A stretch of 12,358 nt of DNA, taken from an uncultured bacterium. GTDB lineage: Bacteria > Patescibacteriota > Minisyncoccia > Phycocordibacterales > UBA9973. How positions within the stretch are numbered: position 1 is the first letter of the stretch; every line of letters starts with the position of its first letter. The stretch lies in NCBI GenBank assembly GCA_903854645.1, contig CAINWY010000014.1, positions 1-12,358 of the forward strand. Reading direction: 5' to 3'. Under the pieces are notes generated by a model, which was given only the letters and a program-made list of their open reading frames with translations, made no database searches and was not told the origin of the DNA. Made by a program: the position numbers and the translations under genes. Of this stretch, positions 5,755 to 12,272 are shown in pieces.

Positions 5755-7638
5755 TTATATCTCAAATTTGTGATTCAAGTACCCTTCTTTCACTTCTATG
5801 GGCTCTGACGTATATACCAGACTATAACTTCCATCTAAGTTTTTCTTTTCTATTTTTGCATAATATACGCCATTCGGAATCAGACAATAATACTTTCCTG
5901 TAATATCTGTAATCTTGTGTATAACTTCATTTTCACTTCCAACAAAGAATACTCTTATGATGGCAAATGGCAAAGGCTTGCCTGTCGCACTTTCCTTTGT
6001 ATAACCAAAGGCCTTTGGTCGTAGAACTGTCTTCTTTAAAATGAATAATGTTATATAGACTACTATAATCGCAACGTTATAAAATACAGGAGATATAACA
6101 ACAGCGATAATAGCTACAACAATACCAAATATAAATAATATATCTGAAATATGATTTATGAAAATATCACGAAGCGAGAAGAATTTCATTAGATTTTCTT
6201 GCTTTTTTGCAAATTCATTCCAGTCAAACTTGAGTGAATCCATCGGTATATTCCTGGCTATCACTCCGCCTTCTTTTACATCTATAACACCATTGAAATA
6301 TAATTCTTGATAGAGTTCATCACTACTCTTCCCTGCTAGCTTAATCGATGGGAAATTATAATTGGTCTTTTTGGCCACCATAATATATTGACCCGCAGGT
6401 ACTAGAAAGCCATAACGTCCATCTAAATCTGTTATGGATGTTGCTACCTCTTTTCCATTCAAGTCTGACAAAATAACATAAGCTGGATCAAGAGGCTGCT
6501 TTGTGACACTATCATATACTGTACCCCAAGGCTTATTCTTTTTCTTTATACCGAGCGCTGCTAATATCAAACTCCAAAGTCTAAGTGGAATTAAAAATAA
6601 CTCTCCAAATGAAAGTGGATTTACAAATAAGACTGTGGCAATACTAGCACTGGCACCTGCTACGGCACCTGTAGTAGTTACTACCTTAGAAGCAATACTT
6701 CCTTCTGGCGTCTCTATTATTTTTGTAATTTCTACTGCGGCTTTTTTACTAATTTCTACCGTCGCTCTAAAACTTTCTTTTGCATTCTCCGCTACAACTG
6801 TGACGACTTGGCTGACTACGACTTGAGTAATAGCTGGAATAAGAGTGGTTATATTTCCACCTTGACCAGCATTAGGTTCGGGTGTTGGTGTAGGAGTAGA
6901 TCCTGGTATGGGTACTGGTGTTGGAGGTAATGGTTCTGGTATTGGTGCTGGAGGGGCAGGAGGTTCTGGTGGTGTTGGAGGTGTTGGTGGGGCAGGGGGC
7001 TCTGGTATTGGTGCTGGAGGGGCAGGAGGTTCTGGTGGTGTTGGAGGTGTTGGTGGTGCTGGTGGGGCAGGTGGTGTGATTATTCCCCCTCCTGTATGTG
7101 GTGGTGTTACTACGGGTCTTGCACTAAGTGGAAGCCAATCAGTCTCCGTACAAGCACCTGGAACTGTACAATCAAACTTGATCCATCCATAATTCTCTGC
7201 CCATGCATATCCAGAAAGTTGCCCTGTACTATTTATTGTTACTTTGAAATCTCCATTGATGGCACAATTATTCACTACTTCATTTGCGCAGTTAAAACTA
7301 ATCCATCCAGCAGTATCTCCCCAAGCATAACCGCCAAGAACTCCACTGGTGTTATTTGTCACTCCACCATAACCACCACCTGGATTAAACCTTATCCATC
7401 CCATATTTTCGGACCATACATCCCCTGTGACTGCTGTATCTGTAATGTGAACAGCATTGCCAAGAGTTGGCTTCATATTAATCCTCGTTGTAGTAGAACA
7501 AATATCATTTGTACAAAGCAGAGCCCCATAATAAGTATTGCTTATAGTTCCATCCATTACCGAAGCAGATACAGTAAAACTTCCAACCATTAAAATTGTA
7601 ATAAAAAAATATTTAAAAAGTTTTCCTTGTGAAATCAT
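5755..7638 (-). CDS. Secreted/membrane protein with GWI repeats, proline-rich linker and two carboxypeptidase-regulatory-like domains
   Basis: Function unknown; probably a cell-surface protein. It has 627 residues. An N-terminal hydrophobic segment (about 7-25) fits a signal peptide. Three repeats follow with the pattern W-x5-GWI-x-F (near 75-84, 106-115 and 146-155), the last two starting GYAW. Cysteines occur in this part. Residues 187-256 are extremely proline-rich and include a 22-residue unit (PPAPPTPPTPPEPPAPPAPIPE) present twice. Next are a Val/Ala-rich segment and hydrophobic stretches (about 320-363), a domain like CarboxypepD_reg (about 371-430: GTVYDSVTKQPLDPAYVIL, TDLDGRYGFLVPAGQY), two close membrane helices (about 497-534), and a second such domain (543-627: GYTKESATGKPLPFAII, TDITGKYYCLIPNG). 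The side of the membrane on which each beta domain sits is unclear. The polyproline tract should need EF-P for translation. Confidence 0.85.
   Translation of the reverse strand: MISQGKLFKYFFITILMVGSFTVSASVMDGTISNTYYGALLCTNDICSTTTRINMKPTLGNAVHITDTAVTGDVWSENMGWIRFNPGGGYGGVTNNTSGVLGGYAWGDTAGWISFNCANEVVNNCAINGDFKVTINSTGQLSGYAWAENYGWIKFDCTVPGACTETDWLPLSARPVVTPPHTGGGIITPPAPPAPPTPPTPPEPPAPPAPIPEPPAPPTPPTPPEPPAPPAPIPEPLPPTPVPIPGSTPTPTPEPNAGQGGNITTLIPAITQVVVSQVVTVVAENAKESFRATVEISKKAAVEITKIIETPEGSIASKVVTTTGAVAGASASIATVLFVNPLSFGELFLIPLRLWSLILAALGIKKKNKPWGTVYDSVTKQPLDPAYVILSDLNGKEVATSITDLDGRYGFLVPAGQYIMVAKKTNYNFPSIKLAGKSSDELYQELYFNGVIDVKEGGVIARNIPMDSLKFDWNEFAKKQENLMKFFSLRDIFINHISDILFIFGIVVAIIAVVISPVFYNVAIIVVYITLFILKKTVLRPKAFGYTKESATGKPLPFAIIRVFFVGSENEVIHKITDITGKYYCLIPNGVYYAKIEKKNLDGSYSLVYTSEPIEVKEGYLNHKFEI
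6935..7056 (-). repeat. 66-bp tandem repeat encoding the proline-rich linker
   Basis: The 66-base unit starting at 6935 recurs at 7001. The first 56 bases of the two copies are identical, after which the second copy diverges. It encodes the duplicated 22-residue proline unit. Such a recent exact duplication suggests length variation between strains. Confidence 0.9.
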
Positions 7639-7649
7639 TTTATATTATT

Positions 7650-7658
7650 ATTATATCA
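7650..7658 (-). promoter_or_regulatory. Extended -10 promoter of the 627-residue protein gene
   Basis: Minus-strand TGATATAAT, an extended -10 (TGn plus perfect TATAAT at 7650-7655), ends 11 bases before the ATG. Transcription would start about 5 bases before the start codon, giving a nearly leaderless mRNA. A second TATAAT at 7662-7667 would give a leader of about 17 bases. No good -35 is seen for either. No clear terminator separates this gene from the upstream protease gene, so some readthrough is possible. Confidence 0.5.
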
Positions 7659-7759
7659 GAGATTATAAACAAAACTATCACCCTCACCACAATTAAAAAG
7701 ATTCTTAAAACTTGATTTAGCTATAATGGTGTTAAAAACGAGATTACTAAAATACTAAA

Positions 7760-8392
7760 TTACATTAAGGAAAGTCCTGTTATAAAATGGAAGGCTATAA
7801 AGATAATCGGAGATACTTTTGCCCAAAGAAAAAGTATAAAGAAAAGCAATAGAAACATCCCCCATTGTTCTAGAAAATTCTCTATGTATTTATATTTTAC
7901 TGGAAGATATGAGAATAATATTTTGGAACCATCGAGTGGTGGAATCGGTATAAGATTAAATATTACAAGGACTAGGTTTAATACTACGATGATACTCGTA
8001 ATTTTATAAAATGGTTCTGCTATGGCAGCCCCGATAAACAGAGGTGCAAATCTAATAAGTAGCCCAAAAATTAAAACAATGACGAGGTTTGCCAATACTC
8101 CTGCAATCGCTACGAGGAAGCTGCCCTTCTTCATATCGCGTAGGTTGTTTGGATTATATGGGACGGGCTTTGCCCATCCTATTACAAAACCAGCATTCAT
8201 GAGGACCAAGAGTAAAGGCAAAATGACAGACCCGAAAAGATCAAGGTGCTTTAATGGGTTTAAAGTAAGACGCCCACATAGACGAGCAGTATTATCCCCT
8301 AGAAGATATGCTGTATACCCATGAGCAAACTCGTGGATAACCACAGACATAATGAGAACTATAATATAGAATATTCCATCAACTCCTTGCAT
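7760..8392 (-). CDS. Site-2 protease family (M50) membrane metalloprotease
   Basis: Predicted zinc protease that cuts substrates inside the membrane. It has 210 residues, nearly all in hydrophobic segments. The zinc motif HEFAH (H20, E21, H24) lies in the first helix, and the third ligand is the aspartate of NLIPIPPLDG (D154). NPLKHLDLFG and GWAKPVPYNP are typical of the small M50B branch without a PDZ domain. The catalytic set is complete, so the enzyme should be active. In other bacteria this family releases membrane-bound regulators or clears signal-peptide remnants; the substrate here is unknown. The gene is divergent from rpmB, with 76 bases between the two start codons. Confidence 0.93.
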   Translation of the reverse strand: MQGVDGIFYIIVLIMSVVIHEFAHGYTAYLLGDNTARLCGRLTLNPLKHLDLFGSVILPLLLVLMNAGFVIGWAKPVPYNPNNLRDMKKGSFLVAIAGVLANLVIVLIFGLLIRFAPLFIGAAIAEPFYKITSIIVVLNLVLVIFNLIPIPPLDGSKILFSYLPVKYKYIENFLEQWGMFLLLFFILFLWAKVSPIIFIAFHFITGLSLM

Positions 8393-8417
8393 ATTTATTA
8401 CAGAAAAATGCTTTTTA

Positions 8418-8426
8418 TATATAACA
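8418..8426 (-). promoter_or_regulatory. Putative extended -10 of the M50 protease gene
   Basis: Minus-strand TGTTATATA (TGn plus TATATA). The predicted start near 8411 leaves a leader of about 19 bases. It lies back to back with the rpmB promoter, only a few bases away. No -35 is recognised. Confidence 0.35.
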
Positions 8427-8429
8427 GAT

Positions 8430-8458
8430 TTGCATTTCTATAAGCTATATGATAGCAT
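8430..8458 (+). promoter_or_regulatory. rpmB promoter
   Basis: TTGCAT (8430-8435), 17 bases, TAGCAT (8453-8458) preceded by TGA, giving an extended -10. Only 10 bases separate the -10 from the ATG at 8469, so the mRNA would be nearly leaderless. The frame is open back to a TTG at 8430, but that codon is part of the -35. Confidence 0.5.
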
Positions 8459-8468
8459 AGTTTCATCT

Positions 8469-8714
8469 ATGGCAAAAGTATGTGATATAACAAAAAAGGG
8501 CTCAATCATGGGTGGCGGTTACTCCAACGTTGTTCGTGCTACCAAATTCAACCCTACAGGTATGGTACGCAAGTATCCAAACCTTCAAAAGAAGCGTATA
8601 TACGTACCTGAGCTTAAAAAGTACTTCCCTCTCACAATCTCAACCAAAGCTATCAAAACTATAAACAAGCACGGAGCCTACGCAGTTTTAAAGAAAGCCG
8701 GAATCATCAAATAA
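8469..8714 (+). CDS. rpmB: 50S ribosomal protein L28
   Basis: Small 23S rRNA-binding protein of the large subunit. It has 81 residues starting MAKVCDITKKGS, the standard L28 opening, which fixes the start at 8469. GGGYSNVVRATKFNPTG and KYPNLQKKRIYVPE are the typical central parts, followed by LTISTKAIKTINKHGAYAVLKKAGI. Zinc-binding cysteine pairs found in some L28 proteins are absent (only C5 is present). The arrangement matches L28 proteins I recall from Parcubacteria. It is a single-gene unit, with its own promoter and a terminator directly after the stop. Confidence 0.96.
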   Translation: MAKVCDITKKGSIMGGGYSNVVRATKFNPTGMVRKYPNLQKKRIYVPELKKYFPLTISTKAIKTINKHGAYAVLKKAGIIK

Positions 8715-8740
8715 AAATCCTCACAATCGTGAGGATTTTT
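8713..8740 (+). terminator. Intrinsic terminator of rpmB
   Basis: A 12-bp perfect stem AAAAATCCTCAC/GTGAGGATTTTT with an AATC loop, overlapping the last bases of the stop region. Flanking A and T runs make it usable from both sides, so it could also stop transcription of the convergent MBL gene. Confidence 0.88.
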
Positions 8741-8995
8741 ATTTGATGTATCTTGGCTTCTCTCTGAATAGCTCTTCTCGAAAAGCACGAATAAAACTCT
8801 GCTGAGTTTTTTCTCTGCTCGGCCCAGTCGGCCTGCGCAAGTCTTTTTTCAAAGACTATTCAGAGATTCGCCCAAACGAAACGCAAACAAATAGTCTTAT
8901 CAAAGGGGCTTCTGAGACTCGACGGAGCGAGGATTGAGCAAATTTCTAGTAAGAAATTTGCGTACCCTTTGAGAAGAGCTATTTGTTGAAGTTTT
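8741..8995. repeat. Structured intergenic region with competing inverted repeats
   Basis: No gene is supported in the 255 bases between the convergent rpmB and MBL genes. The region is richer in G+C (about 44% by hand count over 8761-8980) than its surroundings. Perfect inverted pairs are: 8761-8771 with 8856-8866 (11 bp); 8767-8779 with 8971-8983 (13 bp, enclosing about 190 bases); 8852-8860 with 8890-8898 (9 bp); 8840-8846 with 8851-8857 (7 bp); 8793-8799 with 8804-8810 (7 bp, then TT); and 8938-8947 with 8952-8961 (10 bp). Several share the same strand segments and exclude one another. It could be a dispersed palindromic element, a structured RNA or a long 3' end. No known RNA family is recognised. 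Confidence 0.55.
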
Positions 8996-9859
8996 TTAAT
9001 ATATCAAATTTTCCCCATCACTCTCAAAAATTATATTCCCAGAGTCTGCTGTATTTAAAAATGGAATATGTAGGAATGAAAGTCTATCGAGTAATTCCTT
9101 GTGAGGGTGGCCATACTTGTTGCCTTTATCTACTGATATTATTGCGACTTCTGGGGTCACCTTCTTGAGCCACAATATGCTAGATGAAGTGCGTGAACCG
9201 TGGTGACCAAGCTTGAGTACATCTGCGTCGAGAGTTTTATCATTCTCGTTCCACTCTATTAGATTCTCTGTATACAAGCTCGCATCGCCAGTAAACAAAA
9301 ATGATTTCTCTCCATATACAAGCTTCCCTACTATTGATCCCTCGTTGCTTTCTAATTTTGTGACATCCCTATCTGGAAATAAAATATCAAAATAAATATT
9401 TCTTTTGTCATCGAGTACTATGTGCATACCACGCTTTGCGATTATTTTATTTATTTTTTTCTTTATAATTTTTTCTTCTAGACTTAAAGCCGTTTTTGAG
9501 GTTCCTTCATATTCAGTCTCCAAAATGCTTTCTACTTTATAATTATCGAGCAGTAATGGAAACCCTCCTATGTGATCCTGATCTGGATGAGTGGCAACTA
9601 TCATATCGATAGACCTATCTGCAAAAGGCATAACTTGGGATAGACGTGAGAGAAGGCTCGCATCAGGGCCCCCATCGATCAGTACCTGCCTACCATTCGG
9701 AGCCTCTATGTAGATCGCATCTCCCTGCCCAACATCGAGAAAAACTACTTTTAAATATTGATTGTCCTTGTGATTGAAAATGAAAAACCAAATGCCAATA
9801 GTCAAAATAACCAGTAAAATAAGGAGTAAATATGGTAGATATTTTCTGAGACGTTCCAT
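8996..9859 (-). CDS. Membrane-anchored ComEC-like metallo-beta-lactamase-fold protein
   Basis: Predicted metal hydrolase of the ComEC/Rec2 MBL branch, facing outside the cell. It has 287 residues: one N-terminal membrane helix (about 8-28) and then a full MBL domain. Motifs: FLDVGQGDAIYIE (40-52), LIDGG (60-64), the metal site THPDQDHIGG with H91, D93, D95 and H96, FTGDAS with D192, LKLGHHGS with H219/H220, and YGHPH with H251. Full ComEC has a large membrane channel domain and an OB-like domain; both are absent, so this is the stand-alone form. ComEC-type MBL domains are thought to degrade the non-transported DNA strand; whether this protein acts on DNA, nucleotides or another phosphoester is unknown. 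It is divergent from the superoxide dismutase gene, 41 bases apart. No Shine-Dalgarno is evident; a weak GAG lies about 12 bases before the ATG. Confidence 0.9.
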   Translation of the reverse strand: MERLRKYLPYLLLILLVILTIGIWFFIFNHKDNQYLKVVFLDVGQGDAIYIEAPNGRQVLIDGGPDASLLSRLSQVMPFADRSIDMIVATHPDQDHIGGFPLLLDNYKVESILETEYEGTSKTALSLEEKIIKKKINKIIAKRGMHIVLDDKRNIYFDILFPDRDVTKLESNEGSIVGKLVYGEKSFLFTGDASLYTENLIEWNENDKTLDADVLKLGHHGSRTSSSILWLKKVTPEVAIISVDKGNKYGHPHKELLDRLSFLHIPFLNTADSGNIIFESDGENLIY

Positions 9860-9860
9860 A

Positions 9861-9869
9861 TGCTATACT
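9861..9869 (+). promoter_or_regulatory. Extended -10 promoter of the superoxide dismutase gene
   Basis: TGCTATACT (TGn plus TATACT at 9864-9869) lies just beyond the divergent MBL start codon. The predicted start near 9876 gives a leader of about 25 bases. No -35 is recognised; the upstream position falls inside the MBL coding region. Confidence 0.45.
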
Positions 9870-9900
9870 CTATATATTAACATTAAATACACATAAAAAC

Positions 9901-10500
9901 ATGGAAACATTTACAACAAAAACTTTTGAATTGGGAGAATTAAAAGGCTTGAGTCCAAAGACTATAGAGGAGCATTTGAAACTTTATAAAGGATATGTCA
10001 CAAATTCAAATTTGGTTTTAAATAAAATTAAAGAATATGAGACAGATATGGTGACAAATCAATACATACTAAGCGAACTTCATCGCAGATTTGCTTTTGA
10101 ATTCGGAGGGATGAGAAATCATGAATACTATTTCTCTTGTCTTTCAGGTGGTGCGAAATTATTACCAGTGGGATCAAAACTAAAAAAAGAAATAGAGAAG
10201 GGTGGTATGACTTTTGAAAACTGGATTGAGAATTTCAAAGCTCTCGCTATGACTCGTGGTGTAGGATGGGCAATGCTCTACTATGACAAGGAGACGGGCA
10301 ACTTGCTAACACAGTGGGTAGACGAGCAGCATATAGGGCACCTAGTAGGTGCACCCCCTATCATAGCACTAGATATGTGGGAGCACTCATACTATCTAGA
10401 CTATATACCAGCAGAAAAGAAAAAGTATGTGGAAGCATTCTTTGCAAATCTAAATTGGGAAGTTATTGAAAATAATTTTGAAATAGCAATAAAAAATTAA
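9901..10500 (+). CDS. Superoxide dismutase, Fe/Mn family
   Basis: Converts superoxide to oxygen and hydrogen peroxide. It has 199 residues and no signal peptide, so it is cytoplasmic. All four metal ligands are visible: H25 (TIEEHLKLY), H74 (MRNHEYYF), D158 and H162 (LDMWEHSYYLDY). The gateway tyrosine (Y32, GYV) is present. The second-shell histidine usually five residues before it is replaced (LKLYKGYV instead of a HTKHHxxYV pattern). By hand alignment the residue four before H74 is glycine and a glutamine (Q143 in DEQH) fills the second-shell position near the C-terminal ligands, a pattern seen in manganese rather than iron enzymes; metal choice remains an inference. The gene stands alone between its own promoter and a strong shared terminator. 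It suggests exposure to oxygen or to an oxygen-using host. Confidence 0.93.
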   Translation: METFTTKTFELGELKGLSPKTIEEHLKLYKGYVTNSNLVLNKIKEYETDMVTNQYILSELHRRFAFEFGGMRNHEYYFSCLSGGAKLLPVGSKLKKEIEKGGMTFENWIENFKALAMTRGVGWAMLYYDKETGNLLTQWVDEQHIGHLVGAPPIIALDMWEHSYYLDYIPAEKKKYVEAFFANLNWEVIENNFEIAIKN

Positions 10501-10504
10501 GAAT

Positions 10505-10556
10505 TAACTAAACTAAAAATACCTCATCATATGATGAGGTATTTTTAGTTTAGTTA
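10505..10556. terminator. Bidirectional terminator: 52-base perfect palindrome
   Basis: Two 26-base arms meet with no spacer between 10530 and 10531. The core is AAAAATACCTCATC/GATGAGGTATTTTT, giving a U-run in either direction. It starts 4 bases after the superoxide dismutase stop and includes the stop codon (10554-10556) of the convergent DUF1566 gene, so it serves both transcripts. Confidence 0.93.
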
Positions 10557-12272
10557 TCGAACACAACGGAAAGGATAAGTACCAGTTGTAGATTTGGCAA
10601 CAACCATAACCCCGCTAGTTGCAAAACTTACACCCATAGCAGATGTTGTGCTATCTTTATCTGTTGTGCTAGTACGATATTGTGCTGTTGTTTTAGTTAG
10701 TGGAAAATTTGAATTATCTATCCAAGATGATGATCCACTCTCAAAATTCAAAAGTGAATATAATTCAAAAATGTTTGGAAGTCTCCAGTCTGTATGAGTA
10801 CCAATAGTGCTAGCCTCACATGCTACAATTGCACCATCCCAGGATGGAGTCGAATATCCACCAGTTGCACAACCTACGCCGCTTTGCCCTACTGAACATT
10901 TCATCCACATGAGTCCTGTAGCATTATCTGTAATGGTACTGTCCCCATTATCCAAAAACCTTGTCCCAGTAAATCCTTTTTGATACGCACCATCATCATT
11001 TGCAGTATAAGATGTGGTCTGTCCTGTCTTTGGCATGCTATATGCAGAAAGAGTACCTGTAATTCCAAAAATGCTTACTCCTTTTTTAATATTTGTGTCT
11101 AATAAATCATTATCAACTGCAGATAAAGTAGTAGAATCATAATATCCAGCTGAAATTGTGTTGCTCAAATTAGATAAAATCTGTGCCGACATACTACCTG
11201 TGATTAGAGCTCCAGATTTCGCCCATGATTCAAAGCCAAAAAGAATATTACCACTTGTGGCATCGGCTGTAGCTGTATCACCTGGCAATGGGTTCAAGTT
11301 TGATGGATAACTTCCTGTCTCTGAATTACCATAAGTGATACCACTTTTCACTGTACCTGCTGATAAATTCAAAGTATTATACGCCGTAGTACAAGTATTA
11401 GGATCATATGTTCCTGGATTTGCTGCTGTATTTAAAACTTTACTAGGATTATCATCTCCATAAAGAGGATTCGTAAGGAGAGACCCTGCCACTCCAAAGA
11501 TACTTGTACCACTTTTAATATTCCATGATACTAAATTTCCATCAGTAGGAGCTGTATAAGTTCCTGTTAGTGGTACTCCATTCGCATAAGCAGTTTTCCC
11601 AGAGAGTATGTCTCCCGCACTAGCTGTCGCACTAATTGTATCTACTACGCTTGTCTTACCACTTACTCCAAATATACTTATGCCATTTTTAATGTTGCCT
11701 GTTATAAGATTTGCATCCGTTTCCACCGTACCACTACCATTATGATATCCTGCGGGAATTGACTGACTTGCTGCACTCGGAGTTATAATTACTGCTCTAT
11801 TATCCACCATAGTTCCTAATACATTTGATGCAGAAGTATTACTGAAATATTTGCCTGCGATAACGTTTGCCTCTACTGCATCCCCTATGGAAAGTATTGC
11901 TGTGCCCGGGTATGTAGCTGTCGTTAAAACTTTGGTAGCATCTGTATCTCCAAACAAACTACCAGTGAATCCAAAAGCTTCAACACGATTTGCTATTTTG
12001 CCATTTGATAGCTCCCCTCTCTCTGTAGAGATCTTTTCGTATGCAGATTTAAGACTTTTTAATGAAGAAGAAAGGGGTGGTGTAGTTTCTATATCACCTG
12101 TTCTCTCTCTTATCACAGTACCTGCTCCCAGATTATAAATATCTTCTAATGTATACATCGACTTCCCTACGCTTTCAGGTGGAGTTAGATTCCCAGCATA
12201 AGCAGCTGTTACTCCAACTAATACTGAAAGTAATATATACGGGACAAACTTGATTATTTTTTTCTTTTCCAT
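10554..12272 (-). CDS. Secreted repeat protein with C-terminal DUF1566-type domain
   Basis: Probable surface adhesin or fibre; exact role unknown. It has 572 residues. The start MEKKKIIKF and the hydrophobic run to about 26 (VTAAYAG) form a signal peptide. A short helical part (65-85) follows. Residues 93-410 carry scattered repeats of N-I-K-x-G-x-S-I-F-G-[VI]-x-G (193-205, 251-263, 394-406, and a weaker one at 93-104), with related turns such as SIPAGYHNGSGTV and TISAGYYDSTTL and a duplicated GD-x4-KVL-x-TA-x2-PGT unit (108-124, 272-288). These resemble tail-fibre-like repeats. The C-terminus (about 435-572) matches the DUF1566 pattern: DNGDSTITDNATGLMWMKC, DWRLPNIFELYSLL and a final PFRCVR, with paired cysteines. 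DUF1566 has a C-type-lectin-like relation to targets of diversity-generating retroelements, but no retroelement signs are seen here. Confidence 0.87.
   Translation of the reverse strand: MEKKKIIKFVPYILLSVLVGVTAAYAGNLTPPESVGKSMYTLEDIYNLGAGTVIRERTGDIETTPPLSSSLKSLKSAYEKISTERGELSNGKIANRVEAFGFTGSLFGDTDATKVLTTATYPGTAILSIGDAVEANVIAGKYFSNTSASNVLGTMVDNRAVIITPSAASQSIPAGYHNGSGTVETDANLITGNIKNGISIFGVSGKTSVVDTISATASAGDILSGKTAYANGVPLTGTYTAPTDGNLVSWNIKSGTSIFGVAGSLLTNPLYGDDNPSKVLNTAANPGTYDPNTCTTAYNTLNLSAGTVKSGITYGNSETGSYPSNLNPLPGDTATADATSGNILFGFESWAKSGALITGSMSAQILSNLSNTISAGYYDSTTLSAVDNDLLDTNIKKGVSIFGITGTLSAYSMPKTGQTTSYTANDDGAYQKGFTGTRFLDNGDSTITDNATGLMWMKCSVGQSGVGCATGGYSTPSWDGAIVACEASTIGTHTDWRLPNIFELYSLLNFESGSSSWIDNSNFPLTKTTAQYRTSTTDKDSTTSAMGVSFATSGVMVVAKSTTGTYPFRCVR

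Noticed and set aside
6908..7192. Plus-strand glycine-rich frame opposite the proline-rich linker
   Set aside because: It is the reverse complement of proline codons (GGN opposite CCN) in a gene with clear domain structure on the minus strand; a shadow frame.
8430..8468. N-terminal extension of L28 (MHFYKLYDS)
   Set aside because: The TTG start is the -35 element of the predicted promoter, and L28 proteins begin at MAKVCDI.
10554..10700. Diversity-generating retroelement target at the DUF1566 C-terminus
   Set aside because: The last part of the domain lacks the AAC/AAT-codon-rich variable stretch typical of such targets, and there is no reverse transcriptase or template repeat in the window. 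A check outside the window would still be worthwhile.
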